Below, one piece after another: positions 52,871 to 61,365 of a stretch of DNA of 64,000 bases. A model generated the notes under the pieces. It saw only the letters and a list, made by a program, of their open reading frames with translations. It searched no databases and was not told the origin of the DNA. The DNA lies in NCBI RefSeq assembly GCF_017355835.1, contig NZ_JAFEWF010000013.1, forward strand, positions 1-64,000. The letters run 5' to 3'. Both the position numbers and the translations under genes were made by a program. Within the stretch, counting starts at the first letter, position 1, and every line of letters starts with the position of its first letter. The stretch comes from Desertivirga brevis. Its GTDB lineage: Bacteria; Bacteroidota; Bacteroidia; Sphingobacteriales; Sphingobacteriaceae.

Positions 52871-53668
52871 CTACCTCTTCAGGAAGAAACCTTTATCAAA
52901 CCCGGCCGGAACGCCGTCTATTTTAATATCCGTTTCACCTTCTACAAATGACACGAACTCCGCTACGACCTTATAATCGTTAAAATGATTCAGAAATCTC
53001 TTCTCGTTAAAAAACCAGGATGGATATGATGCGCTATAGATATCAGGAGGTACAATTTGGACTGTTAGCTGATCCTCCTCCTTATTTTTCACAAATGCTG
53101 TCCGGTCAAATATTAAGTAATCGAAACTATAAGAAGCAAGCTGTTTAAGAAAACTATGCGGATCTGAAAGATACTGAACAGACCCTGATAACAACACTAC
53201 ACTTGGCATACTGGTCTCCAGGCACTCCTCAATACTATAGGCAAACTTCAACTTTTCATCTTCGAAAAATTGCTTCCCGCATTCCACATATTTCTCCTGC
53301 TCCACAATTGTCCAGGTAACCTTGACATTATCAGGTATGAAGTCCTTGACTTGAAACCACGTACTTCCGAGTGATCCACCAAAATCGATAAGATTTAGTG
53401 TATTATTATTTTTAACGGCAATATTTAACAAGCAGGAGATCACCGCAAACGGATACTCCTTCTTATCAAACAAAACCGAATCACGCTCATATACCGCCTC
53501 GCCTTGTTTTACTTTCAAAAGTGATTGCTTTGTTTTCTCTAGTATGTTATCAGCGCTATAACCAGTTGAAGCATCTAAAGCAGCTTCCCAGTTGGAATAA
53601 TTACCAAACCACCCATATTTCTCCTTTTTACTTCCCTTATTAAAGATTTTTTTTAGTTTTCTAAGCAT
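52871..53668 (-). CDS. TIGR04325-family methyltransferase
   Basis: 265 residues. The N-terminal segment SNWEAALDASTGYSADNILE and the block KQGEAVYERDSVLFDKKEYP are hallmarks of TIGR04325 proteins, putative methyltransferases of glycan clusters. LIDFGGSLGSTWFQV is the SAM-binding segment. Substrate is probably a sugar or glycan precursor. Convergent with the transferase gene at 51871. Confidence 0.86.
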   Translation of the reverse strand: MLRKLKKIFNKGSKKEKYGWFGNYSNWEAALDASTGYSADNILEKTKQSLLKVKQGEAVYERDSVLFDKKEYPFAVISCLLNIAVKNNNTLNLIDFGGSLGSTWFQVKDFIPDNVKVTWTIVEQEKYVECGKQFFEDEKLKFAYSIEECLETSMPSVVLLSGSVQYLSDPHSFLKQLASYSFDYLIFDRTAFVKNKEEDQLTVQIVPPDIYSASYPSWFFNEKRFLNHFNDYKVVAEFVSFVEGETDIKIDGVPAGFDKGFFLKR

Positions 53669-53849
53669 TATTCATATCTAGAGCAGATAAAATTATAATA
53701 ATATTGCCATATATATTAATCCTATAAATAAGAAACAAAATATCAGCTGACTACTTTTCCTACAAGCAAGTCATCTAAGTTCTAAAATCGCTTACAGATC
53801 AAACATATAACCCTTTTTTGGGTTAAAAGAACATCATATCAACTATTCT

Positions 53850-54995
53850 ATGAAATTAAACGCATACGACTACTTAATAGTAGGCTCTGGACTATTCGGA
53901 GCCGTTTTTGCACACGAAGCTACCAAAGCAGGAAAAAAATGTCTGGTAATTGATAAGCGTAATCATGCCGGAGGTAACGTTTACTGTAAGGAGATGGAAG
54001 GCATTAACGTGCACCAGTATGGTGCTCATATCTTTCATACCAACGATAAAGAAATTTGGGATTATGTAAATCAATTTGCTGAATTCAATCGGTATACTAA
54101 TTCTCCAGTAGCAAATTATAACGGCGAATTGTATAACCTTCCTTTCAATATGAATACTTTTTATCGCCTTTGGGGAACTAAAACTCCTGATGAGGCTAAA
54201 AAGAAGATTGAGGAACAAATTGCTGATCTTCATATTACAGAGCCCAAGAATCTTGAAGAGCAGGCCCTAAAATTGGTAGGAACTGATATTTACGAAAAAT
54301 TAATCAAACACTATACAGAAAAGCAATGGGGAAGAAAAGCTACTGAACTTCCTGCTTTTATCATTAAACGCTTACCTGTTCGCTTTACTTACGACAACAA
54401 CTATTTTAACGATAAATACCAAGGTATCCCTGTTGGCGGTTATAATAAGATTATAGAAGGACTGCTGGAGGGTGTAGAAGTACGTCTCGATACTGACTTC
54501 TTTGCCAATCGTGAAGAACTAAGTTTACTTGCCGATAAGATTGTATTTACCGGAAAAATAGATGAATACTATAACTATCAGTTTGGCGAACTGGAGTACC
54601 GCAGCCTTAAGTTCGAAACCGAAGTAGTAGATACAGAGAATTATCAAGGCAACGCAGTGATCAATTATACAGATCCGGAAACTCCTTACACCCGTATAAT
54701 AGAACACAAACACTTTGAATTTGGTACGCAACCAAAGACAGTAGTTACTAAGGAGTACTCATTACAAGCAGCGAAAGGAGTAGAGCCCTACTACCCTATC
54801 AATGACGAAAATAATACTGCCATCCTGAAAAAATACCAGGCATTAGCAAAGGAAGAAACTAATGTAATTTTTGGAGGGCGTTTGGCCGAATACAAGTATT
54901 ATGATATGCACCAGGTTGTCGGTTCGGCATTGGTGAAAGCAAAACGAGAGCTGGGTGTTGAAAAAAACGACGCTGTTTTAAAAGAGGCTGTATAA
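53850..54995 (+). CDS. glf: UDP-galactopyranose mutase
   Basis: Flavoenzyme that converts UDP-galactopyranose to UDP-galactofuranose. The FAD motif is DYLIVGSGLFGAVFAHEA; GGNVYCKEMEGINVHQYGAH carries substrate-binding residues, with YTEKQWG and VGSALVKAK further on. 381 residues, full length. It implies galactofuranose in the surface polysaccharide made by the neighbouring genes. Confidence 0.96.
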   Translation: MKLNAYDYLIVGSGLFGAVFAHEATKAGKKCLVIDKRNHAGGNVYCKEMEGINVHQYGAHIFHTNDKEIWDYVNQFAEFNRYTNSPVANYNGELYNLPFNMNTFYRLWGTKTPDEAKKKIEEQIADLHITEPKNLEEQALKLVGTDIYEKLIKHYTEKQWGRKATELPAFIIKRLPVRFTYDNNYFNDKYQGIPVGGYNKIIEGLLEGVEVRLDTDFFANREELSLLADKIVFTGKIDEYYNYQFGELEYRSLKFETEVVDTENYQGNAVINYTDPETPYTRIIEHKHFEFGTQPKTVVTKEYSLQAAKGVEPYYPINDENNTAILKKYQALAKEETNVIFGGRLAEYKYYDMHQVVGSALVKAKRELGVEKNDAVLKEAV

Positions 54996-55020
54996 CTCAA
55001 TTAGCTCCCAAATAAAACCA

Positions 55021-55047
55021 AAGAGGCTCCTAAAAAGGGGCCTTTAC
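55021..55047 (+). terminator. Possible terminator after glf
   Basis: AGGCTCC (55024-55030) and GGGGCCT (55037-55043) form a 7-pair stem with one wobble, followed by TTACT. Weak T-run. The rest of the 54996-55290 gap is AT-rich with nothing I can name. Confidence 0.45.
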
Positions 55048-55290
55048 TATTTCAGAACCTTTTGATGACTTCAGCGGCGACATAATCACACCTTACTGAC
55101 CTTCTGGTTTGCATCACTTAAACAAACCAACTTTTCTATTGCATTAAAACAATTTCATTAAATTATCAAGCTACCCTTCCTTTTTTGATTAATTAAGCAA
55201 AAGGTGCTCAGGATTTTTTTTAAGAAGAGACAAGTCCTATAATTGCAGGGTAAATGTTGAAATAAAGAATTGGACGACCGATAAGACCAA

Positions 55291-55662
55291 ATGCCAGAAT
55301 TAATAGATTTAAAAACTTTTACCGATAACAGAGGAAATTTAACGGTAATAGATAAGTGCATCCCCTTCCCAATTGCCCGTATCTTTTACATTTATGGGGT
55401 AGATGATTCTGTCAGAGGAGGTCATCGACATGTTGAAACGGTCCAGGCTGCAATTTGCATACAAGGTTCCTGCCGGATCTTTACGGACAATAATCAGGAA
55501 CAAAAGTGGTTTGACTTGAATTCTCCATCAACTTGTCTCCTTCTATATCCTGAAGACTGGCACACTATGAGTGAGTTTTCAAAAGATGCTATTTTGATGG
55601 TACTGGCATCAACCAGCTTTGATGCAAGTGATTATATACATACGCCATACAACAAGGTATGA
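55291..55662 (+). CDS. fdtA: Sugar 3,4-ketoisomerase (FdtA/QdtA family)
   Basis: 123-residue cupin. [20 protein letters not shown] and [20 protein letters not shown] are the family's core, with the conserved His pair in GGHRHVE. FdtA isomerises dTDP-4-keto-6-deoxyglucose to the 3-keto sugar, preparing it for amination. Overlaps the aminotransferase gene by four bases. FdtA and QdtA cannot be told apart by motif alone. Confidence 0.88.
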   Translation: MPELIDLKTFTDNRGNLTVIDKCIPFPIARIFYIYGVDDSVRGGHRHVETVQAAICIQGSCRIFTDNNQEQKWFDLNSPSTCLLLYPEDWHTMSEFSKDAILMVLASTSFDASDYIHTPYNKV

Positions 55663-56759
55663 TAGAGTACGAGGACCTTTCAAGGGTGAACTCCCCTTAC
55701 AAGCAAAAATTTTCAGAGGCATTCAGCAGATTTCTGGATAAAGGTTGGTTTGTTTTAGGGGAAGAAGTAAAACTCTTTGAAGAAGAGTTTGCATCATATT
55801 GCGGCAGTAAGTATTGCATTGGCCTCGCTTCCGGTCTTGATGCCTTGTATCTTTCATTACTGGCCCTGGATCTACCTGAAGGCTCAGAGATTTTAGTTCC
55901 GTCTAATACTTATATTGCAACAATATTAAGTATCGTCAATGCTGGATTAAAGCCTGTTCTGGTAGAACCGGATCTAGGAACTTATAATATAGATGCAAAA
56001 GGGGTAAAGGAAAAGGTATCTCCTTCTACGAAAGCAATTATGCTTGTCCATTTATATGGCAAACCTTGCAAGATGGACGAACTGATAAATATAGCTAAAG
56101 AATACAATCTGCATATCATAGAAGACTGTGCACAGGCTCATGGAGCCAAATACCGGGGTAAGACTGTGGGCACCTGGGGGATTTTTGGAGCTTATAGTTT
56201 TTACCCTACAAAAAACCTTGGAGCTTTAGGTGATGCGGGAGCCATAATAACAGACGACCCCCTGATGGCTGAGAAGTTGAGAGCTTTAAGAAATTATGGT
56301 TCGCAGGTTAAATATAAGAATGATTACGTGGGAATTAACTCGCGCCTTGACGAACTTCAGGCTGCATTTCTTAGAATTAAGCTTTGCGACGTAGATAAGA
56401 TAAATGAGCATAAAAGAAACCTTGCCAGTATTTATAAACAGGAATTAAACAGTGATTATGTGATTATTCCTAAAGAGCAGGAGAATACTTATGAAGTGTT
56501 CCACATATTTAACATCAGGACGGAAAAACGCGACGAACTGAAACAATACTTGTTCGGCAAAGGAATTAAAACAGAAATTCATTACCCTATTCCTCCCAAT
56601 CACCAACAGGGATACAAAGACAAGCTTCAGGGATCTTATCCTCTTTCTGAAGAGATTCATAGAACTACACTTAGCTTGCCTATCTCTTTAATTCATACCG
56701 GGGATGAGATAAAGATGATAGCTCAAACTATTAATAGATTTTTTGAAGGTGACCTATAA
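55659..56759 (+). CDS. fdtB: dTDP-3-amino sugar aminotransferase (DegT/DnrJ/EryC1/StrS)
   Basis: 366 residues. [32 protein letters not shown] and the Schiff-base lysine in [15 protein letters not shown] mark the sugar aminotransferase family. Paired with FdtA it makes a dTDP-3-amino-3,6-dideoxyhexose (Fuc3N or Qui3N type). No acyltransferase or dTDP-glucose synthesis gene is in the window. Ends ahead of a bidirectional terminator. Confidence 0.9.
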   Translation: MIEYEDLSRVNSPYKQKFSEAFSRFLDKGWFVLGEEVKLFEEEFASYCGSKYCIGLASGLDALYLSLLALDLPEGSEILVPSNTYIATILSIVNAGLKPVLVEPDLGTYNIDAKGVKEKVSPSTKAIMLVHLYGKPCKMDELINIAKEYNLHIIEDCAQAHGAKYRGKTVGTWGIFGAYSFYPTKNLGALGDAGAIITDDPLMAEKLRALRNYGSQVKYKNDYVGINSRLDELQAAFLRIKLCDVDKINEHKRNLASIYKQELNSDYVIIPKEQENTYEVFHIFNIRTEKRDELKQYLFGKGIKTEIHYPIPPNHQQGYKDKLQGSYPLSEEIHRTTLSLPISLIHTGDEIKMIAQTINRFFEGDL

Positions 56760-56806
56760 ATATAACAAGTGAGAGCCTTTCACCTAACTACATCAGCGGC
56801 CAAAAT

Positions 56807-56842
56807 AAAAGGCCCTCTCAACTTATTATGAGAGGGCCTTTT
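56807..56842. terminator. Bidirectional terminator
   Basis: AAAAGGCCCTCTCA and TGAGAGGGCCTTTT form a perfect 14-base stem over an 8-base loop. It serves the fdtB and TonB receptor genes from opposite sides. Confidence 0.9.
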
Positions 56843-56856
56843 AATCAAATTATATT

Positions 56857-59304
56857 TTACAATTTTATATTCAATCCTAACAAAACGTTTGTTCCTGCCT
56901 GAGGGAAGTAAAAGTTTTCGGTGATCTGACCGCCATACATATAAGAATAAGTATATCCGTTAGATTCGTACTTCTCATCGAACACGTTATTAACAAGCAG
57001 GGTGAGGCCGATATTCTTGAGTTTGCGAGCTTGGATATTATATCTTAAGCGAAAATCATTAACGAAAAAAGGATCTAATTTCCTATCCTCATTAGAGGTA
57101 TTATCCATATATTGCTTACTTACATATTTAGATAATAAAGTTGCTTCTAAACCTTTAGCGATCTTATAGGAGAAATCACTCCCCGCAATAACAGATGGAG
57201 AAAAAGCGATATCAGCTTTTGCATAGGTGTTAGAGACTTGGCCTCCGTTGTCATAGTCATCCATATACTCCGTGTAGTTCTTTACCTTGTTTCTGCTCAA
57301 AGTAATATTTGCTCCCCAACTCAGGTCTTTTGAAAGCAATACCCGTCCATCTAATTCAAATCCCATCCTATAGCTAGTTGGTACATTTTGACGGATGTAC
57401 TCACCAACGTCATTGATCTTACCAGTAAGTACCAGTTGATTTCGATAAAACATCCCATAATAGTTTATCCCAAAATTGTAAACTTTGCCAGCATTCCGAT
57501 AACCAACCTCAACGTTCTTCAGATTTTCAGCTTGTGGCATGGCCTCTGCCAAAGCGTAGCGATAATCATCTCTATTGGGCTCCTTGTTTCCGATAGCAAA
57601 GGATCCATATATATTAGAATGGTTATCAACTGAATAAGTTATCCCAGCTTTAGGATTGAAAAATTTATGATAGTACTGAAGATCTTGCTCTGTCAAGGTC
57701 TTATCAGTTCCTGTAATTGCATAATCAACGTACCGGTATTGTAAATCATAGAATAAGCGGGCCCTTCCTACCTGAAAGTCAATACGACCATAGATGTTAA
57801 AATCCTTCTTCAATCCGCGTCCTAAATAGTATTGCTGGTTAATGGAAGAAACAGGTAAAGTAGCCGAAATTACTTCGCCAAAATGGTCTCCGTCATACTC
57901 GTTATAAGCCCCCCCAATGATAATGGAGTATTCACTTGAGGGAGAGTAATCTAAGGAATAGGTGAGGCCATAAAAATCATTCTTTAACCATCTTCTTCTT
58001 ACCAGATCAGTTTCCTGTCCTGCTGTTCCCCCGAATAATGTTGAGTTTAAACCGTAATCTTCCAACGATGCTCCATTCTTAAACTCCTCATAATACCCTT
58101 TACCAAAAGTATAGTGTAAAGCTGTATTAAATGACAATGCAGGATTAAAGGTATGTGTATACAAAGTCTGATAATGGGTTTGATTATAATTGTCTGTTTG
58201 ATTATTATATCTGAACTGGCTGTAAGTCCGCCCATCTGAGTCCCAAAGATTTAGTGAATCCTCCTGGGTAAAATACAAAACTCCCTGATTGTTATAATAA
58301 TGGGTCAATAAAGCATCACTTTCGCCTCTTAACTTAGCTTCCGGTACACCATTCCACACCTGGTAAGTTTTTTCTTTTCCTCCGAACACATTAACTCTTA
58401 CCAGATCTTTTTTTCCATAATAAGCAGCGCTCGAGAAAAACGACTTCAAGTTGGACGAACCTCTATCAATAAAACCATCTGAAGAAATAGCAGATAAACG
58501 GCCATCAATAGTAAACTTATCAGCCATGAGTCCTGATCCCAGATTTAAAGTATTCTTTAAAGTTCCAAATGAACCTCCTGCACTGTTCAGTTCAGCATAA
58601 GCAGTATCATGCCTTGTTGTAGTTTGAATATTTAGACTTCCCCCAAACGCTACAGCTCCATTGGTTGAAGTTCCAACACCTCTCTGAATTTGTATATTAT
58701 CTACTGACGATGCAAAATCAGGAAGATTTACCCAAAAGGTTCCCTGACTTTCTGGATCGTTATAGGGGATACCATTTATTGTAACATTAACACGGGTTGG
58801 ATCGCTCCCCCGGATACGAATACCTGTATAACCTACTCCATTCCCTGCGTCTGAACTAACCACAACAGAGGGCGTTTGATTTAAAAGATAGGGTAAGTCT
58901 TGACCAAGGTTATTCTTTGCCAACTCCTCCTTGTCAATATTTTTATAGGTAGTTGGAGAACTTTCTGAGGCTCTTGTTGCCTTTACAATTACAGCATCTG
59001 TAACAAAATTTGAAACTTGCAGGCCAACATTTAGCGTTTGATCAGCAGAAAGGTGCAAAGTTTGCGAATAGGTGTTAAAGCCAAGGAAAGTAACTTTGAT
59101 TACATAATTTCCACCCCTAAGGTTACGGAAAGAGAAATTTCCGTTCGCGTCTGTCTGAGAGCTATACTGATTAACGGTTACATTTGCTCCAACCAGAGGA
59201 CGTTGACCAGATCCATCAACTACTTTTCCTGAAATCGTAAACTGTGCGGCTGCCCACAATGGTAGAAACATAGCCATGAAGGCTATTACATTCATCTTCT
59301 TCAT
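56857..59304 (-). CDS. TonB-dependent receptor under TPP riboswitch control
   Basis: Outer membrane importer. I start at the ATG at 59304 (MKKMNVIAFMAMFLPLWAAAQ, a clear signal peptide) instead of 59331. A carboxypeptidase-like domain (FTISGKVVDGSGQRPLVGAN) precedes a plug (GYTGIRIRGSDPTRVNVTI) and a 22-strand barrel ending with an aromatic-flanked C-terminus, LLGLNIKL. 815 residues. Because it lies behind a TPP riboswitch, thiamin or a thiamin precursor is the likely ligand; TPP-controlled TonB receptors are known from Bacteroidota. No inner-membrane partner is adjacent. Confidence 0.93.
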   Translation of the reverse strand: MKKMNVIAFMAMFLPLWAAAQFTISGKVVDGSGQRPLVGANVTVNQYSSQTDANGNFSFRNLRGGNYVIKVTFLGFNTYSQTLHLSADQTLNVGLQVSNFVTDAVIVKATRASESSPTTYKNIDKEELAKNNLGQDLPYLLNQTPSVVVSSDAGNGVGYTGIRIRGSDPTRVNVTINGIPYNDPESQGTFWVNLPDFASSVDNIQIQRGVGTSTNGAVAFGGSLNIQTTTRHDTAYAELNSAGGSFGTLKNTLNLGSGLMADKFTIDGRLSAISSDGFIDRGSSNLKSFFSSAAYYGKKDLVRVNVFGGKEKTYQVWNGVPEAKLRGESDALLTHYYNNQGVLYFTQEDSLNLWDSDGRTYSQFRYNNQTDNYNQTHYQTLYTHTFNPALSFNTALHYTFGKGYYEEFKNGASLEDYGLNSTLFGGTAGQETDLVRRRWLKNDFYGLTYSLDYSPSSEYSIIIGGAYNEYDGDHFGEVISATLPVSSINQQYYLGRGLKKDFNIYGRIDFQVGRARLFYDLQYRYVDYAITGTDKTLTEQDLQYYHKFFNPKAGITYSVDNHSNIYGSFAIGNKEPNRDDYRYALAEAMPQAENLKNVEVGYRNAGKVYNFGINYYGMFYRNQLVLTGKINDVGEYIRQNVPTSYRMGFELDGRVLLSKDLSWGANITLSRNKVKNYTEYMDDYDNGGQVSNTYAKADIAFSPSVIAGSDFSYKIAKGLEATLLSKYVSKQYMDNTSNEDRKLDPFFVNDFRLRYNIQARKLKNIGLTLLVNNVFDEKYESNGYTYSYMYGGQITENFYFPQAGTNVLLGLNIKL

Positions 59305-59344
59305 ACTTTTTGAAATTTTAGACGAACACAAGGGGCGTGCATTG

Positions 59345-59489
59345 TCATTAATACTTCCTACGCCAGCATTACCTGGATCAGGTTCCTGTCAAACAGCCTT
59401 GTTAAATTCCGGCCCGGAGTTTTTCTGTTTAACCATGGGTGTAATCTCAGCCTGCAAACCTGGTTTGGTTAGGTTTACAAGCACCCCTA
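59345..59489 (-). promoter_or_regulatory. TPP riboswitch (THI element)
   Basis: On the minus strand the element starts AGGGGTGC (59488), has the conserved GGCTGAGATTACACCC (59452-59437), and ends with ACCTGATCCAGGTAATGCTGGCGTAGG (read in segments over 59383-59357). A variable arm between the two cores is long (about 50 bases). It controls the TonB receptor gene, whose start is 40 bases further on. Confidence 0.95.
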
Positions 59490-59498
59490 AAATTTGTG

Positions 59499-59506
59499 CA
59501 AAAGTA
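59499..59506 (-). promoter_or_regulatory. -7 box ahead of the TPP riboswitch
   Basis: Minus-strand TACTTTTG matches TAnnTTTG. A start site about 7 bases beyond it falls right at the first riboswitch base. No good -33 box was found. Confidence 0.6.
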
Positions 59507-59677
59507 TAAAAAATACAGTAAGGGAAGGATTTATTCTAATAGATGGCCTTGTTGTGATAAATCGGCGACGGTGTATCCCAAGTAAGAGCCATATAGGTAA
59601 TAGCTTTCTTTACCGAAGGCTGAAAGCATCCAGTTTAGGAACAAAATACAAGACAATAGGTAATAAAAGGAAAAATA

Positions 59678-60613
59678 TTAAAACTTAATATCCCCTTTTG
59701 GCAAGTCAGGGCCTGTCTTATTGGTTGAAAAAGTAAGCTTTGATGAAGGTTTGTTAACCTTTACCGCCTTATCCCTTAGTTTCGCTATCCTTTTCAGCAT
59801 TTCAAGACCCTCGTAGTCAAACACCCAATCCTGATCATTTGCTCTAAAGGACTTAGTGATTTTTGATGTCCTAATATCCATGTTTTCAACACTAGGGAGC
59901 TGCCATACGTTTAAAAGCTCGGCTGGACTCCATTTAGAGGAATTTACCGTCTCCATTTCCTCGATAAAAACCTGGCTATAGGCATGAATAGACATGCATA
60001 CGGCCACTAGTCTTCCTTCAGGCACTAACTCGTCCAACTCCATAGATCCTCCTGCATAGCCCTCCCTGCTACCAATCCTGATATCTTTCGTCGAAACATA
60101 ACTATAAACCCTCTTCCTGAAATCAAAAGCTACGACAGTAAATCTTATAATATAGTATGCCGCATCGCAGCCTCTAATATCGTTTTCTGTAACAGCGGGA
60201 AGGTGTATAATTACCTTATTCTCCTGGCTCAGCTCAGCCGAGGCCCTTACTCTAAGCACCTTATCTACTGGCGAGTTGTTATTGAACTGGAAGCCCTTAA
60301 GAAAGCTCATATCACCATCGTGAATATCCCTTTCGCCTCTTTCCTTTGCGGAGGCAGATACCGCCTTCCGAACTGCGGAGGTACAACGGTTGATCATTCC
60401 TCCATCGTAACCTTTATACGTCCATTTGAAAGCTTGACGGATGATCCTTGCTGTGCTGCTACAGAGCCCAAACTCTAAACTTGCCTCTTTCGAGCTTAGA
60501 GTTTGTTTAACTTTATTCGGTTTCATCTGTACGACGTTAAGATCGCGCCAGCTACGATAGACGATATTAGAAACAGATCCGTGAATTACTCCTTTTGTGT
60601 CGATAACTGCCAT
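59678..60613 (-). CDS. DUF6266-like protein, 311 aa
   Basis: Soluble, no signal or membrane segment. The N-terminus DTKGVIHGSVSNIVYRSWRD and the alternation of small and aromatic residues that follows resemble the DUF6266 family of Bacteroidota, in which a GxxGxVGNVVxxxWKG pattern recurs. The rest contains beta-rich segments such as VIIHLPAVTENDIRGCDA and DELVPEGRLVAVCMSIHAYS. Function unknown. The gene is isolated, 750 bases from GH28. Confidence 0.65.
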   Translation of the reverse strand: MAVIDTKGVIHGSVSNIVYRSWRDLNVVQMKPNKVKQTLSSKEASLEFGLCSSTARIIRQAFKWTYKGYDGGMINRCTSAVRKAVSASAKERGERDIHDGDMSFLKGFQFNNNSPVDKVLRVRASAELSQENKVIIHLPAVTENDIRGCDAAYYIIRFTVVAFDFRKRVYSYVSTKDIRIGSREGYAGGSMELDELVPEGRLVAVCMSIHAYSQVFIEEMETVNSSKWSPAELLNVWQLPSVENMDIRTSKITKSFRANDQDWVFDYEGLEMLKRIAKLRDKAVKVNKPSSKLTFSTNKTGPDLPKGDIKF

Positions 60614-61072
60614 AAGAAAGGTTATTTAAGTTAAATAATTTATTAGTTTTACTAGTAAATTTAATTATCTAAAACTTACCTGTCAATAGTTAAGAAAATT
60701 TTCTTCTTCTCCCATCTCCCCTTTATAAGATTCTGCAGACCAAACCTACCTTGGCTGCTTCAACGTCCAATCAAAGCGGAAATAACTCCTTAAATAATCA
60801 TCACATACCCTTCATTGAGTCCACATATCTTCGATAATACGTGGACTGGATATGGATTTAACACAGATGAAATAAGGATTCATCCAGAAGTTGGAGTGAA
60901 GAAAATAATACCTTGCATCGCCTTTGGATTTAACAAGTATTCTAGTTAGGAAATATAAGGATTGGGAGGTAGAAAGATTATCGACGTTACAACCAAATTT
61001 GGTAAAAAAATTTGAATTCCCGACCCTCAGAAACAACAATTTCCATTAATCCCCACACATAAAATTCACGTC
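60614..61072. other. Noncoding stretch upstream of the pectinase genes
   Basis: AT-rich and without a convincing ORF. The one structured element is a stem at 60818-60847: AGTCCAC pairs with GTGGACT, and inside it TATC pairs with GATA around a TTC loop. There is no T-run after it. I see nothing else I can name here. Confidence 0.5.
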
Positions 61073-61090
61073 ATCGTTCCCGGAAACGAT
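61073..61090. promoter_or_regulatory. Candidate LacI-type operator upstream of GH28
   Basis: ATCGTTCCCGGAAACGAT, an 18-base palindrome with two mismatches (arms ATCGTT/AACGAT, centre CCGG-like). The central CG and arm length suit LacI-family repressors. It lies about 275 bases upstream of the GH28 start, roughly 200 bases before the best -7 box, and differs from the operator at 731-748, so another regulator would bind it. Confidence 0.45.
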
Positions 61091-61252
61091 TGCGTAAAAA
61101 TTGTATACCATTTCGTCTTTTATCTAATATAAACTCGCTAAAATTGTTGAAAACTAGTCCCTTTAATAACGAAAGGTCAGCAAAAGTCGACCTGCTACAT
61201 TAGCTTGTTGGGTATAATAAGATGCTGAAAGCCTGCTTAATTCTTGAATGCA

Positions 61253-61281
61253 TTTGCGAAAAATTCGAAAGCAGATCTTTG
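61253..61281 (+). promoter_or_regulatory. Weak promoter candidate for GH28
   Basis: TTTG at 61253-61256, a 17-base spacer, and GATCTTTG (61274-61281), one base off TAnnTTTG. The 5' leader to 61366 would be about 80 bases. Confidence 0.35.
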
Positions 61282-61365
61282 TAACAAGATAGTTATTCCT
61301 GATCGATGGGGGAGTTAAGATATTATTATTGTGAATTAACCGTTTTAACGAAAACCAAAATATAA

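Noticed and set aside
53812..53826. AACCC-TTTTTT-GGGTT stem ahead of glf as a terminator
   Set aside because: The T-run is in the loop, not after the stem, and no gene ends close by on either strand in a suitable way.
60812..61039. 75-codon minus-strand ORF in the gap before GH28
   Set aside because: No domain, biased composition, and no start context; likely chance.
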